Shown: positions 7,973-16,895 of the stretch, piece by piece
Numbering within the stretch: position 1 is the first letter of the stretch
Layout of the letters: each line of letters starts with the position of its first letter
Source of the DNA: Delftia tsuruhatensis
GTDB lineage: Bacteria; Pseudomonadota; Gammaproteobacteria; Burkholderiales; Burkholderiaceae_C
Direction: 5' to 3'
Assembly (NCBI RefSeq): GCF_903815225.1
Contig: NZ_LR813084.1
Span: 4,674,001-4,738,000, forward strand
DNA length: 64,000 nt
Notes under the pieces: generated by a model
Told to the model about the DNA's origin: nothing
The model's database searches: none
Seen by the model: only the letters and a program-made list of their open reading frames with translations
Program-made: the position numbers and the translations under genes

Positions 7973-9536
7973 GCGCGCCTCCCCTGGCCGCATTCGGGGC
8001 GGCAGCACCGTCCCACAGGCCGCTCATCCACTCGCCGATCTGCTGCACGGTGGCATCGGCCCGCGCCACCGAGGGCGACAGCCGGCCCTTGGCCACCACA
8101 TGCAGGCGGTCACATATTTCGAACAATTCGTCCAACTCCTCGCTGAGCACCAGCACGGCGCAGCCTTCGTCACGCAATTGCAGGATGGCGCCACGGATCT
8201 GCGCAGCCGCCCCCACGTCCACCCCCCAGGTGGGCTGGGAGATGATGAGCAGCGCGGGCCTGGCGTCGATTTCGCGGCCCACGATGAATTTCTGCAGGTT
8301 GCCGCCCGACAGCGACTGCGCGGCGGCATTCGGGCCGCCGGCCTTGACGTTGAAGCGCGCGATGATGGAGCGCGCCTGCTCCTGCAACTGGCCCATGCGG
8401 ATCCAGCCACCGGTGCCCAGCGCGGTCTTGCGCGTGAGCAGCAGGTTGTGCGCCAGGCCCATGCTGGGCACGGCGCCACGGCCCAGCCGCTCCTCGGGCA
8501 CGAAATGCAGGCCCAGCGCGCGGCGTCGGCCCGGCCCCATGCGGCCGGCCGCCTGCCCGGCCACCTGGACCATCTGCGGCGCGGCGCGCGTGTCCTCGCC
8601 GGACAGGGCGTACAGCAGCTCCTTCTGGCCATTGCCGGAGACGCCCGCGATCCCCACGACCTCGCCCGCGCGCACATCCAGGTCGATGCCTTGCAGATCC
8701 ACGCCGAAAGGCTCCGAGCGCGGCAGCGCCAGGCCCTGCACGCGCAGCACGCTGGCGCCCACCCGGGCCTCGCGGTGCATGAGTTCGGGCGGCTCCGAGC
8801 CGATCATCAGCCGCGACAGCGAGGCATTGCTTTCCACGGCGGGGTTGCACACGCCCGTCACCTGGCCGCCGCGCAGCACCGTGCAGGCCGTGCACAGCGA
8901 GCGGATCTCGTGCAGCTTGTGGCTGATGTAGAGGATGGAGCAGCCCTCGGAGGCCAGGCGGCGCAGCACGACGAAGAGCTTTTCCACGGCCTGCGGCGTG
9001 AGCACCGAGGTCGGCTCGTCCAGGATGAGCACGCGCGGGTGCGTGAGCAGGGCGCGGATGATCTCCACGCGCTGCATCTCGCCCACGCTCAGCGTGTGCA
9101 CGGGGCGGTGGGGGTCGACCTCCAGGCCGTAGTCGCGCGCCGTGGAGGTGATGCGCTGCACCACCTCGGTCAGCGGCAGGCTCTTGTCCAGGCCCAGCCA
9201 GACGTTCTCGGCCACGGACAGCGTGTCGAACAGCGAGAAATGCTGGAACACCATGGCGATGCCCAGCTGGCGCGCCTCCTGGGGATTGCGGATGTGGACC
9301 GGCTTGCCGTCGACCTCGATGCGGCCTTCGTCAGGCTTGACGGCGCCGTAGATGATCTTCATCAGCGTGGACTTGCCGGCACCGTTCTCGCCCAGGATGG
9401 CGTGCACCTCGCCGGCGCCCACCGTCAGCGAAATGCCGTTGTTGGCCACCACCGCCGGATAGCGCTTGGTGATGCCTGTCAGCTGCAGCCGGGGCGGCGC
9501 CGCAGCGGACGAAGTGTCGGGTTCGGGGGGATTCAT
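7959..9536 (-). CDS. Tandem-domain ABC transporter ATPase, BMP/nucleoside type
   Basis: A 525-residue protein with two ABC domains, as in the RbsA/YufO class. The first has Walker A GENGAGKST (49-57), Q-loop near 97, signature LSVGE (149-153) and Walker B LILDEP (170-175). The second is degenerate: GVSGNGQKELL replaces a full Walker A, and Walker B reads LLIISQPT, while LSGGNLQKF is kept. One weakened site is usual for this class. It is the first gene of the operon, and a 19-bp inverted repeat lies just upstream. Confidence 0.92.
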   Translation of the reverse strand: MNPPEPDTSSAAAPPRLQLTGITKRYPAVVANNGISLTVGAGEVHAILGENGAGKSTLMKIIYGAVKPDEGRIEVDGKPVHIRNPQEARQLGIAMVFQHFSLFDTLSVAENVWLGLDKSLPLTEVVQRITSTARDYGLEVDPHRPVHTLSVGEMQRVEIIRALLTHPRVLILDEPTSVLTPQAVEKLFVVLRRLASEGCSILYISHKLHEIRSLCTACTVLRGGQVTGVCNPAVESNASLSRLMIGSEPPELMHREARVGASVLRVQGLALPRSEPFGVDLQGIDLDVRAGEVVGIAGVSGNGQKELLYALSGEDTRAAPQMVQVAGQAAGRMGPGRRRALGLHFVPEERLGRGAVPSMGLAHNLLLTRKTALGTGGWIRMGQLQEQARSIIARFNVKAGGPNAAAQSLSGGNLQKFIVGREIDARPALLIISQPTWGVDVGAAAQIRGAILQLRDEGCAVLVLSEELDELFEICDRLHVVAKGRLSPSVARADATVQQIGEWMSGLWDGAAAPNAARGGAHVQA

Positions 9537-9552
9537 TGCCGGGATTGTCTTT

Positions 9553-9571
9553 CAATTTCTGCAACAAATTG
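9553..9571. promoter_or_regulatory. Inverted repeat upstream of the BMP operon (LysR-type box)
   Basis: CAATTT-CTGCAAC-AAATTG is a perfect 6-bp inverted repeat and contains a T-N11-A core. It lies 17-35 bp before the ATPase start, between that gene and the LysR gene at 9645. A LysR regulator such as that neighbour is the obvious candidate to bind it; this is inference. Confidence 0.45.
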
Positions 9572-9644
9572 GAGCACATGCCCTTGAAACCAGACGGACA
9601 ACCCCTATATGGGCCCACTGATTCCGTGTGCACGGTCCTGGGGT

Positions 9645-10577
9645 TCAGCGGCCCCGCAGCGTCAGCGCCACGTGGCGCACGGCCTCGCGCAGCCAGCGCG
9701 TGGATGCCCCCATGTGGGTGCGGGCATGCCACAGCTGGTAGTACACCAGCGGCGCAAACTCCACGGGACAGGGAAGGATCACCAGCGGCAGGCGCTGGCT
9801 GAAGCGCTCGCAGAACAGCCGCCCCGTGGTCAGTACCAGCAGGCTGTTGGCCACGATGTCGGGAATGAGGCTGAAGTGCGCGCAGCGCGCCGCCACCTGG
9901 CGCTGCAGGCCCATGCGCGACAACTGGTCGTCGATCACCCCGCGCGCGCCCGGATAGGTGGGCGTGGGCGCGATGTGCTCGGCCTCCAGCCACTGGGCCG
10001 CGTCCCAGCCCCGGCGCACGGCCGGATGCTGGGGGCTGACCAGGCAGACAACCTCGTCCTCGAACAGGCTTGCCATGTGCAGGCCCTGCGGCGGCTCGGG
10101 CCAGTTGCCGATCACCACGTCCACATCGCCCTGGGCCAGTTGCACCTCGTAGTGCGCATCGCCGTTGAGCGCCAGGATGTCCACGGGACAGTCGGGAGCC
10201 TCGGCCTTGAGGTGGGCCACCAGGCGCGGCAGGAACAGCGGATCGAGGTAGTCGCTGGCGGCGATGCGGAAGGTGCGCGTGGAGGTGCGCGGGTCGAACT
10301 GCCGCGCATCGCTGAACAGGCCCTCGGCCGCGCGCAGGATGTCGGCCGCCGGCTGCACCATGCGCAGCCCCGCCTCGGTGGGCTGCATGTGCGCGCCCGA
10401 GCGCACCAGCAGCGAATCGCCGGCGAGGTCGCGCAGGCGCTTGAGCGCGGCGGACACCGCAGGCTGGTGCATGCCCAGGCGCAGGGCCGCGCGCGAGACG
10501 CTGCGCTCGGTCAGCACCGTGTGCAGCACCCGGATCAGATGCAGATCAATCTTGTCGAACAGGGCCTGGTCGCGCAT
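9645..10577 (-). CDS. LysR-family transcriptional regulator
   Basis: A 310-residue LysR protein. The N-terminal helix-turn-helix is clear (LTERSVSRAALRLGMHQPAV, roughly residues 20-40), followed by a type-2 periplasmic-binding-fold effector domain. ATG 10577 is preferred to a TTG four codons earlier. It is transcribed toward the BMP importer operon with about 108 bp between them, so it may act on that operon, though most LysR regulators act on divergent targets and no divergent gene is present here. The effector is unknown. Confidence 0.85.
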   Translation of the reverse strand: MRDQALFDKIDLHLIRVLHTVLTERSVSRAALRLGMHQPAVSAALKRLRDLAGDSLLVRSGAHMQPTEAGLRMVQPAADILRAAEGLFSDARQFDPRTSTRTFRIAASDYLDPLFLPRLVAHLKAEAPDCPVDILALNGDAHYEVQLAQGDVDVVIGNWPEPPQGLHMASLFEDEVVCLVSPQHPAVRRGWDAAQWLEAEHIAPTPTYPGARGVIDDQLSRMGLQRQVAARCAHFSLIPDIVANSLLVLTTGRLFCERFSQRLPLVILPCPVEFAPLVYYQLWHARTHMGASTRWLREAVRHVALTLRGR

Positions 10578-10759
10578 GTAGCGAAGCAATCACCGAAAAA
10601 AGAGCGGTCGCACCGGGAGTTCGCCGCAGGTCATGGGGAGCCCGCAGCGTAACCCAGCCATGGAGCGCTCCGGCTAGATACAACCACCAAGGGCGGGGCG
10701 GTAAAACACTTGTGTGCTCAAGGCATGCAATATGCGGGCCAGCGGCGGACCGGACCCGC

Positions 10760-12955
10760 TCAGGCTGCCTGCAGGACCTCGACGCGGTTGCGTCCCTTGC
10801 GCTTGGCCGCATAGCAGGCCATGTCGGCCGAGCGCAGCGCGCTGCTGACCGTGTGCTGGCGGGCATCCAGCACCACCATGCCCACGCTGGCGCCCATCAG
10901 GTAGCGCTGCCCCTCGTGCGCGCCCTCCCAGTCCTGCACGGCCATGCACAGGCTTTGCGCCAGCAGCATGCCCTGCTCGGCGGAGATGCCCGCCAGCAGG
11001 ACGGCGAATTCGTCGCCACCCAGGCGCGCCACCCAGCCCAGCGGCCGGACCACGCTCTCGATCAGCCGGGCCATGTGGCACAGCACCTCGTCGCCGGCCG
11101 CATGGCCGCCCTGCTGGTTGACATGGGCGAAGTGGTCCAGGTCCAGGAACAGGATCACGCCATGGTGCGCCATGGCCTGCGTGCCGTCCGGGCCGTCGTC
11201 CGCCTGCGCGCCCGATGCGCCTTCGGCCAGGGCCGGGCTGCGCTGCGCCATGCACTCCTGCAGCCATTCGTGCAGGCGCACGGCGAAGGCCTCGCGGTTG
11301 GGCAGCAGGGTCAGCGGGTCATGCAGGGCCTTCCAGCCCGGCTGCTCTCGCACCAGGCGCTGCATGGTCACATCCTCCACCACCCACACCAGGGTCGGAT
11401 CGGCCGGCTCCAGGGCCCGGGGCTCCAGGCCGCGCTGCAGCCGCTGCAGGCTCTGGCCATGCATGCGCACCCAGATGGGGCGCCCGTCCTTGCGCACGAA
11501 ACACTGTTCGCTGTCGAACTGGCCGTACATGTCCAGGTCCTTGCGCACGCGCTCCAGCAGCTGGGCATAGGCCTCGTCCGATGCGCACAGCTGGCGTATC
11601 GCGCGCCCCTGCAGCTCGCGCTGCGGGTAGCCGAGCATGCGCGCGGCCTGCTGCCCGATCAGCTCCAGCTGCGCCGCGCGCGTGACCACCAGGCCCACGG
11701 GCGCGTAGTCCATCAGCGTCTGCAGTTGCATCTGCAGGCGCTTCACCTCACCCGCCTGCTCCAGCCCCAGCCGGCCCAGATGGTGCAGCAGCTGCCACAG
11801 CGTGGACGCCTCGCCCCAGGCATGGGTCCAGGGCATGCGCCAGCCCCCGTCCTCGGCCGGCAGCGGGCCGGGCGGGTGCGCCAGCGGCCGGCCCTGGCCC
11901 GCCAGCCAATGGCGGGCACCACGGTACAGCGCGGCCATGGGCTCCGTGACCAGCACCAGCACCAGCACCAGCAAGGCCGTGGCCCCCGCCAGGGCGGCCA
12001 GCCCCCACCAGAGCGCCTGAGGCGGCAGCCCGGGGGCGATGGTGTCCTCGGGCGTGAGCCGGACCACGAGCCACTGCGGCAAGGGCATGCCCGCCGAGGT
12101 GACCAGATAGCCCCCCCGCCGCTCGGTGTCCGGCGCCGCCTGCAGGCCGGCCGCCGGCAGATCGCGCAGCCAGTCGGGAACGTGCCCTGCCCCGGCGCGC
12201 CCGGACTGCCGGAACTGGTCGGTGTCGGCCAGGATGCTTCCATCGCGCTGGATGAGCAGCATGCGGCTGCCCGAGCGCGAGGCATCGATGCCCGGCGGCA
12301 GCAGTGCCTGGGGCGACATGCGCACCCCGGCCGAGAGCACGCCGCTGACCGCGCCGCTGCCATCGCGCAGCGGCACGGCGTACAGCAGCTCCACCAGGCC
12401 GGGATCGCCTCCCTTGCGGGACATGGTGGAGACCAGCGGCTTGCCTTCGGCCAGGCTGCGCCGCATCACGTCGCGCACGCCTTCGTCCAGGTCGGCCAGG
12501 GGCTCGGAACGGCCTCCGCGCAGGTTCAGCTGCAACTGGCCGCGCGCATCGGCCAGCTGGAGGCTGTCGAACAGGCGCACCGAGGCATCACCGCGCAGCG
12601 CCTCGCCCAGCAGCCGGCCGGGATCGCTGCCGGGGCCGGCCATGCCCTGGGCCAGCACGCCCAGCAGGCGTTGCTGCTGCTCCAGCCGGGCCGCCAGCAT
12701 GCGCGCCATGGCATCGACCTCGTCGGTCTGGCGCACCATGGCGCGCTCCAGCACCTGCTGGCGCAGGCTGTGCGACACCCACCACGCACCGCCGGCGCCC
12801 ACCAGCAGCATGGCGGCGGCGACCAGCGCCAGCACGGTGCAGCGCACGGCCCCCCAGCCCGTGGCGGCGCGCGACGCAGCGGGTGCGTCCTGCGGAGCAT
12901 CTCCGGATGCCAGCAGCGTCTGCAGGAAAGGGTTTCGATGGGCGTCCATGGACAT
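10760..12955 (-). CDS. Membrane Cache-PAS-GGDEF diguanylate cyclase
   Basis: About 731 residues. An N-terminal transmembrane helix (VLALVAAAMLLVGAGG) is followed by a large periplasmic Cache-like sensor, a second helix (LLVLVLVLVTEP), a PAS domain containing MDYAPVGLVVTRAA, and a C-terminal GGDEF domain. The catalytic GGDEF motif is intact at residues 646-650, preceded by LFLDLDHFAHVNQ for metal and substrate binding, so c-di-GMP synthesis is expected. The RxxD inhibitory site five residues before GGDEF is absent (the sequence is PLGWVAR), so simple product inhibition is unlikely. The start is taken at MSMDAH; MDAH (12949) is also possible. The gene follows a Crp/Fnr gene on the same strand. 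Confidence 0.88.
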   Translation of the reverse strand: MSMDAHRNPFLQTLLASGDAPQDAPAASRAATGWGAVRCTVLALVAAAMLLVGAGGAWWVSHSLRQQVLERAMVRQTDEVDAMARMLAARLEQQQRLLGVLAQGMAGPGSDPGRLLGEALRGDASVRLFDSLQLADARGQLQLNLRGGRSEPLADLDEGVRDVMRRSLAEGKPLVSTMSRKGGDPGLVELLYAVPLRDGSGAVSGVLSAGVRMSPQALLPPGIDASRSGSRMLLIQRDGSILADTDQFRQSGRAGAGHVPDWLRDLPAAGLQAAPDTERRGGYLVTSAGMPLPQWLVVRLTPEDTIAPGLPPQALWWGLAALAGATALLVLVLVLVTEPMAALYRGARHWLAGQGRPLAHPPGPLPAEDGGWRMPWTHAWGEASTLWQLLHHLGRLGLEQAGEVKRLQMQLQTLMDYAPVGLVVTRAAQLELIGQQAARMLGYPQRELQGRAIRQLCASDEAYAQLLERVRKDLDMYGQFDSEQCFVRKDGRPIWVRMHGQSLQRLQRGLEPRALEPADPTLVWVVEDVTMQRLVREQPGWKALHDPLTLLPNREAFAVRLHEWLQECMAQRSPALAEGASGAQADDGPDGTQAMAHHGVILFLDLDHFAHVNQQGGHAAGDEVLCHMARLIESVVRPLGWVARLGGDEFAVLLAGISAEQGMLLAQSLCMAVQDWEGAHEGQRYLMGASVGMVVLDARQHTVSSALRSADMACYAAKRKGRNRVEVLQAA

Positions 12956-13075
12956 GACGCCATCAATATATGCAGCCCTGCGGGGCGTCCCACTGGGTGG
13001 AACCCGCAACCCCGTGGATACCCCGTCAGGCAACACCCCGGCACTGCCAGCGCAGACCTGGGCGCCGCGTGGGAA

Positions 13076-13711
13076 TCAGCCTACCGCGAGGACTTCGAGC
13101 GCCGCCGGCTTGGGCAGATCGATGACATTGCCCCGGCCGGCGATGAGTCCGTGCTCGCGCAGCTGGCGCAGCACGCGCGAGAAGGTCTCGGGCGCGATGC
13201 CGAGCTGGGCCGCGATCAGGCGCTTGCGCAGGTGCAGCGTCACGCGCAGCCCACCGGCTTCGTGCGGCATGGCGTGGCGCAGCAGCCACTGGGCGCAGCG
13301 GGCCTCGGCATCCTTGGACAGGCGGCTGACGGCCAGCTCCGTCTGCGCGCAATAGGCCTGCGCCATGTCCTGCAGCAGTTGCTGGGCCGGCGATGGCAGT
13401 TGCGAGACGGCCTGCAGGAAGTCGGACTGCGGCAGCTGCTGCACCCGGACGTCGCTGTCGGCCAGCATGTCCAGGCTGCTGGAGCGCCTCTGCAGCACGA
13501 AGGCCGCGTCCAGCCAGGCCGGCCCTTCGACCACCCCCAGCTGGTGGCGCATCTGCCCCCCCTGGCCTATGCCCAGGAGCACGCGCCCGCGCTCCAGATA
13601 CATCACCGTATCCGGCGACTGCCGACGCAGCCTGAGCCAGGTACCCGCGGCCAACACCTGGGCGGAACCCGGCGCGAAGGCGAAAGCTTGCAAGGAAGAC
13701 AGGGCGAACAT
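13076..13711 (-). CDS. Crp/Fnr-family transcriptional regulator
   Basis: About 211 residues: a cyclic-nucleotide-binding beta-roll (LAAGTWLRLRRQ to LPQSDFL) and a C-terminal winged helix-turn-helix with LIAAQLGIAPETFSRVLRQL as recognition region. There are no Fnr-type N-terminal cysteines to hold an iron-sulfur cluster. Start is ATG 13711; a GTG at 13720 is equally possible and neither has a clear ribosome site. It lies 120 bp upstream of the GGDEF gene on the same strand, so the two may be co-transcribed. The effector is unknown. Confidence 0.82.
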   Translation of the reverse strand: MFALSSLQAFAFAPGSAQVLAAGTWLRLRRQSPDTVMYLERGRVLLGIGQGGQMRHQLGVVEGPAWLDAAFVLQRRSSSLDMLADSDVRVQQLPQSDFLQAVSQLPSPAQQLLQDMAQAYCAQTELAVSRLSKDAEARCAQWLLRHAMPHEAGGLRVTLHLRKRLIAAQLGIAPETFSRVLRQLREHGLIAGRGNVIDLPKPAALEVLAVG

Positions 13712-13802
13712 GCAGGCCACTGTGCCGGCTTTGTCCGATCCGCGTTTTGAGCCATGTCAACCCGCGGCCAGCCTGCATGCACGTCGGAACCGGCCCGAAC
13801 GA

Positions 13803-13833
13803 CAAACCCGCAGGCTCTTGCGAGGCTGCGGGT
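13803..13833 (-). terminator. Probable terminator of puuD
   Basis: On the minus strand a 12-bp stem with one mismatch (GAGCCTGCGGGT as the 3' arm) is followed by TTTGTCGTT, 26 bp after the puuD stop. The T-run is weak, so efficiency is uncertain. Confidence 0.5.
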
Positions 13834-13858
13834 CGCGGGGCAGGAGGGAGCGGCCGTG

Positions 13859-15160
13859 TCAGTTCACGGAGGCGCCCGACTCGTACCAGCGCTTGACCAT
13901 GCCGCGCTCATCGTCATTGAGCGCGCCGGGGTTGCCGAAAGGCATCTTGCGCAGTTGCACCACCTGCTGGTAGATCTGCTGGGCATGGGCCTTGACCTGC
14001 TCGGGCGAATCCAGGCGCACATTCTTTTGCTGCAGGGCGGCACCGTGGCAGACCACGCAGTGCTGCTGGAAGAACGGTGCCAGCTGGGCATAGCCGACCG
14101 CGCCATCGGCCGGAGCGGCCACAGGTGCGGCAGATGCAGCGGGCTCTGTACCGGTGGCCGGTGCCGCAGCATCTGCCGGGGAAGCCGGCGCCACGGCGAC
14201 AGGTGCCGCAGGCGCGGGCGCGGGCGCGGGCGCGGGCTTGAGCCAGATGGCGGTGGCGACCAGCACCAGCACGCCGACCAGGGCATAGGGCCAGGGATGG
14301 GCGTTGCGGCCCAGCTTGAAGCCGTGGCGCATCACGAAGAACTGGCGGATGGCGGCACCCGCGAACATCATCAGGATCAGCACCAGCCAGTTCAGCTCAT
14401 GGCTGTAGAGCCAGCCATAGTGATTGGACAGCATGGCGAACAGCACAGGCAGCGTGAAATAGGTGTTGTGCACGCTGCGCTGCTTGCCGCGCTTGCCGTG
14501 GATGGGGTCCACGGGCTGGCCTTCCTTCAGGGCCTTCACGACCTTGCGCTGGCCGGGAATGATCCAGAAGAACACGTTGGCACTCATCGAGGTGGCCAGC
14601 ATGGCGCCCATCAGCAGGAAAGCAGCCTGGCCCGGGAAGATGTGGCAGGCCAGGAAGGCCGCGATGCACACCAGCACCAGCACCATGGCGCCCACCGTGG
14701 CATCGCCGTTCTTTTTCTGGCCGAAGACGCGGCAGATGCCGTCGTACAGCAGCCAGAACACCACCAGGAAGGCCAGGGCCGAGACGATGGCGGCACCCGA
14801 GCCCATGGCGTTGGGATCGGCCGGGTTGACCAGGTAGATCTTGGCATTCCAGAGATAGGAGACCGTCAGCAGCGCGAAGCCGCTGAGCCAGGTGGTGTAG
14901 CTTTCCCAGTAGAACCAGTGCAGGTGGTCGGGCAGCTTGGGCGGCGAGACGTTGAACTTGACGGGGTGGTAGAAGCCCCCGCCGTGCACGGCCCAGAGCT
15001 CGCCATTGACGCCCTGCTTCTTGAGGTCTTCATCGACGGGCGGCGTCAGGCTGCTGTCGAGGAAGACGAAGTAGAAGGAGGAACCGACCCAGGCGATGGC
15101 CGTGATGACGTGGAGCCACCGCAACAGCAGGTTGGCCCAGTCGAGAATGTAGCTTTCCAT
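13859..15160 (-). CDS. puuD: Membrane-bound urate hydroxylase with C-terminal cytochrome c (PuuD)
   Basis: A 433-residue protein with eight or nine membrane helices (starting DWANLLLRWLHVITAIAWVG), an Ala/Pro-rich linker and a C-terminal cytochrome c domain with haem motif CVVCH at residues 368-372 and a likely axial Met in KMPFGNP. PuuD-type enzymes oxidise urate to 5-hydroxyisourate and pass electrons to the respiratory chain, replacing cofactor-free uricase. ATG 15160 is used; a TTG three codons earlier is less likely. It lies downstream of xdhC on the same strand but has its own 235-bp upstream region containing the shared TGTATRCA site. Confidence 0.93.
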   Translation of the reverse strand: MESYILDWANLLLRWLHVITAIAWVGSSFYFVFLDSSLTPPVDEDLKKQGVNGELWAVHGGGFYHPVKFNVSPPKLPDHLHWFYWESYTTWLSGFALLTVSYLWNAKIYLVNPADPNAMGSGAAIVSALAFLVVFWLLYDGICRVFGQKKNGDATVGAMVLVLVCIAAFLACHIFPGQAAFLLMGAMLATSMSANVFFWIIPGQRKVVKALKEGQPVDPIHGKRGKQRSVHNTYFTLPVLFAMLSNHYGWLYSHELNWLVLILMMFAGAAIRQFFVMRHGFKLGRNAHPWPYALVGVLVLVATAIWLKPAPAPAPAPAAPVAVAPASPADAAAPATGTEPAASAAPVAAPADGAVGYAQLAPFFQQHCVVCHGAALQQKNVRLDSPEQVKAHAQQIYQQVVQLRKMPFGNPGALNDDERGMVKRWYESGASVN

Positions 15161-15295
15161 AGCTCTCAACCTTGGCAGCGTGGGGGCTGCCGGTGTACAA
15201 CCTGCTCACCACTGCGGGCGCTCTGAGCAGAAGAAAAAGGCCGCGCACCCGGTGACGATCCCGCCGGTGCACCGCTGCGACCATTCTGTAGACAC

Positions 15296-15313
15296 AAAGT
15301 GTATGCAATTTTT
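15296..15313. promoter_or_regulatory. Purine-regulon operator, copy A (puuD)
   Basis: AAAGTGTATGCAATTTTT, with core TGTATGCA at 15300-15307, lies 140 bp upstream of puuD. It differs by one base from the copy upstream of uraH/ggt over 18 positions. It is one of four such sites in the window, all next to purine genes, and is a probable GntR/FCD operator. Confidence 0.65.
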
Positions 15314-15395
15314 CCCCGGTCTTCATGCTTGCGCCGCATCAAGACACTAGAGATTTCCCTGAGTTTGCCGACGCACCCTCGCGGTGCACACCGTT

Positions 15396-16238
15396 TCAGG
15401 GCAGCAGGCGCCGCTGAAGCAATTGCGCGGCAACGGCCACCGCGATCACTTCGGGCTCCTTGCCTCGGATGCCGGGCACGCCGATCGGGCAGGTGACATG
15501 GTCCAGCTCCGGCTCGCTGAAACCGCGCTCGCGCAGGCGCCGCCGGAAGGTCGCCCACTTGGTGGCGCTTCCGATCAGCCCCACATACGGCAAGTCGCCC
15601 CGCTCGCGCTGGCGCCTGAGGCACTGGGCGACCACTTCCAGGTCCTCGGCATGGCTGAAGCTCATGATCAGCACCTGGGAGCCGGCGGGCAGGTCGGCCA
15701 CGGCGGACTGCACGGGGTCGGAATACTCGCACTGCACCAGCGCGTGCTCCTCCTCGGGAAAGACCGCGTCGCGACTGTCCACCCACATCACGCGATAGGG
15801 CAGATTGCACAGCAGGCGCACCAGCGCATGGCCGACATGGCCGGCACCGAACAGGGCCACGCAGTCGCGCGGCGGCTGCAGGCGCTCGCGCAGCAACTCC
15901 ATGCGGCCACGGGGCACGAGAACGAAGCGCAGCACCACCACGCCACCACAGCACTGGCCCAGGCTGGGTCCCAGGGGATAGCGGTGCTGGTGCTCGGTGG
16001 CGTCAGGCCCGTCTGCCTCGCCCTGCCGCGCCCAGTCGCCCAGCAGGCCGCGGGCCTTGTCGATGGCGTCGAACTCCAGGTGGCCGCCGCCGATGGTGCC
16101 CGCCACGCGGTCGGCGAAGACCGCCATCCAGGCCCCGCGCTCGCGCGGAACGGAGCCGCGCGACTCCATCACCTCGACCCAGCACAGCGGCCCCTGCGCG
16201 AGGCCCTGCTCCACCTTCTTGAACGTGTCACTCCACAT
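15396..16238 (-). CDS. xdhC: Xanthine dehydrogenase accessory protein XdhC
   Basis: A 280-residue XdhC/CoxF-family protein with the N-terminal signature ESRGSVPRERGAWM, TIGGGHLEFDA, a GQCCGG motif, and a C-terminal Rossmann-like region beginning VALFGAGHVGHAL. XdhC binds the sulfurated molybdenum cofactor and inserts it into xanthine dehydrogenase. The xdhA and xdhB genes it serves are not in this window, although they usually lie immediately upstream; here the divergent neighbour is unrelated. Its place beside puuD fits the hypoxanthine/xanthine to urate step. Confidence 0.92.
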   Translation of the reverse strand: MWSDTFKKVEQGLAQGPLCWVEVMESRGSVPRERGAWMAVFADRVAGTIGGGHLEFDAIDKARGLLGDWARQGEADGPDATEHQHRYPLGPSLGQCCGGVVVLRFVLVPRGRMELLRERLQPPRDCVALFGAGHVGHALVRLLCNLPYRVMWVDSRDAVFPEEEHALVQCEYSDPVQSAVADLPAGSQVLIMSFSHAEDLEVVAQCLRRQRERGDLPYVGLIGSATKWATFRRRLRERGFSEPELDHVTCPIGVPGIRGKEPEVIAVAVAAQLLQRRLLP

Positions 16239-16369
16239 GCGCGCACCTGACAGCCCGTCGTGGCGCCTGCGGGCTTCGTTGGAATTTGTTGCGGGATTTT
16301 CCCTTGCGACGCCCGAGTTTTGCGCTCCGACTGCATGGCGCCGCAGTGTTTCAGGATACGCTAGCCATC

Positions 16370-16858
16370 ATGCCCGATTCCCGCGATTCTTCTCAGCACA
16401 GTTGCGTGCCCAAGTCACATTCCGGCCGTCCCTGGCTATGGGCCGGCCTGGTGGCTGCCATCGCCTCGCTGGTGACCGCCTGCAAGTCGCCGCCCGGCCC
16501 CGGCCCCCGGCCGGACGATGGCACGTCCAGCGCCCAGCTGCAGTACCGCAAGCTGGCGGCCAGCCATTTGTACGCACGCAACGCCGAACGCATCTACAAG
16601 GGCAAGCTGCCCCCCATGCTCTATGCCATCGGCGTGCTCCAGGTCCAGATCGACCGCAACGGCCAGGTCCAGCGCCTGCACTGGATGCGCGCCCCCAGCC
16701 ATGCCCCCGAGGTCGTGGGCGAGATCGAGCGCCTGGTGCGCGCGGCCGCCCCCTACCCCGCGCCGGGCGGCTCCGGCCGCGTCACGTACACCGACACCTG
16801 GCTGTGGGACAAGTCAGGGCGCTTCCAGCTGGACACGCTGACGGAAGGCCAGCTCTGA
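16370..16858 (+). CDS. Lipoprotein with TonB-C-terminal-like domain
   Basis: A 162-residue protein starting at ATG 16370, with an N-terminal hydrophobic segment ending in LVTAC (Cys38, likely lipidated) and a C-terminal domain resembling TonB/TolA C-termini (VLQVQIDRNGQVQRLHWM, then PEVVGEIERLVRAAAPYPAPG). The function is unknown; similar domains couple envelope proteins or sit in cell-envelope complexes. A -10-like TACGCT ends about 7 bp before the ATG and there is no Shine-Dalgarno sequence, so the mRNA may be nearly leaderless. Confidence 0.7.
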   Translation: MPDSRDSSQHSCVPKSHSGRPWLWAGLVAAIASLVTACKSPPGPGPRPDDGTSSAQLQYRKLAASHLYARNAERIYKGKLPPMLYAIGVLQVQIDRNGQVQRLHWMRAPSHAPEVVGEIERLVRAAAPYPAPGGSGRVTYTDTWLWDKSGRFQLDTLTEGQL

Positions 16859-16895
16859 GGCCGGCCCATCTTGCCTGCCACCCCCATTGCCGGTG

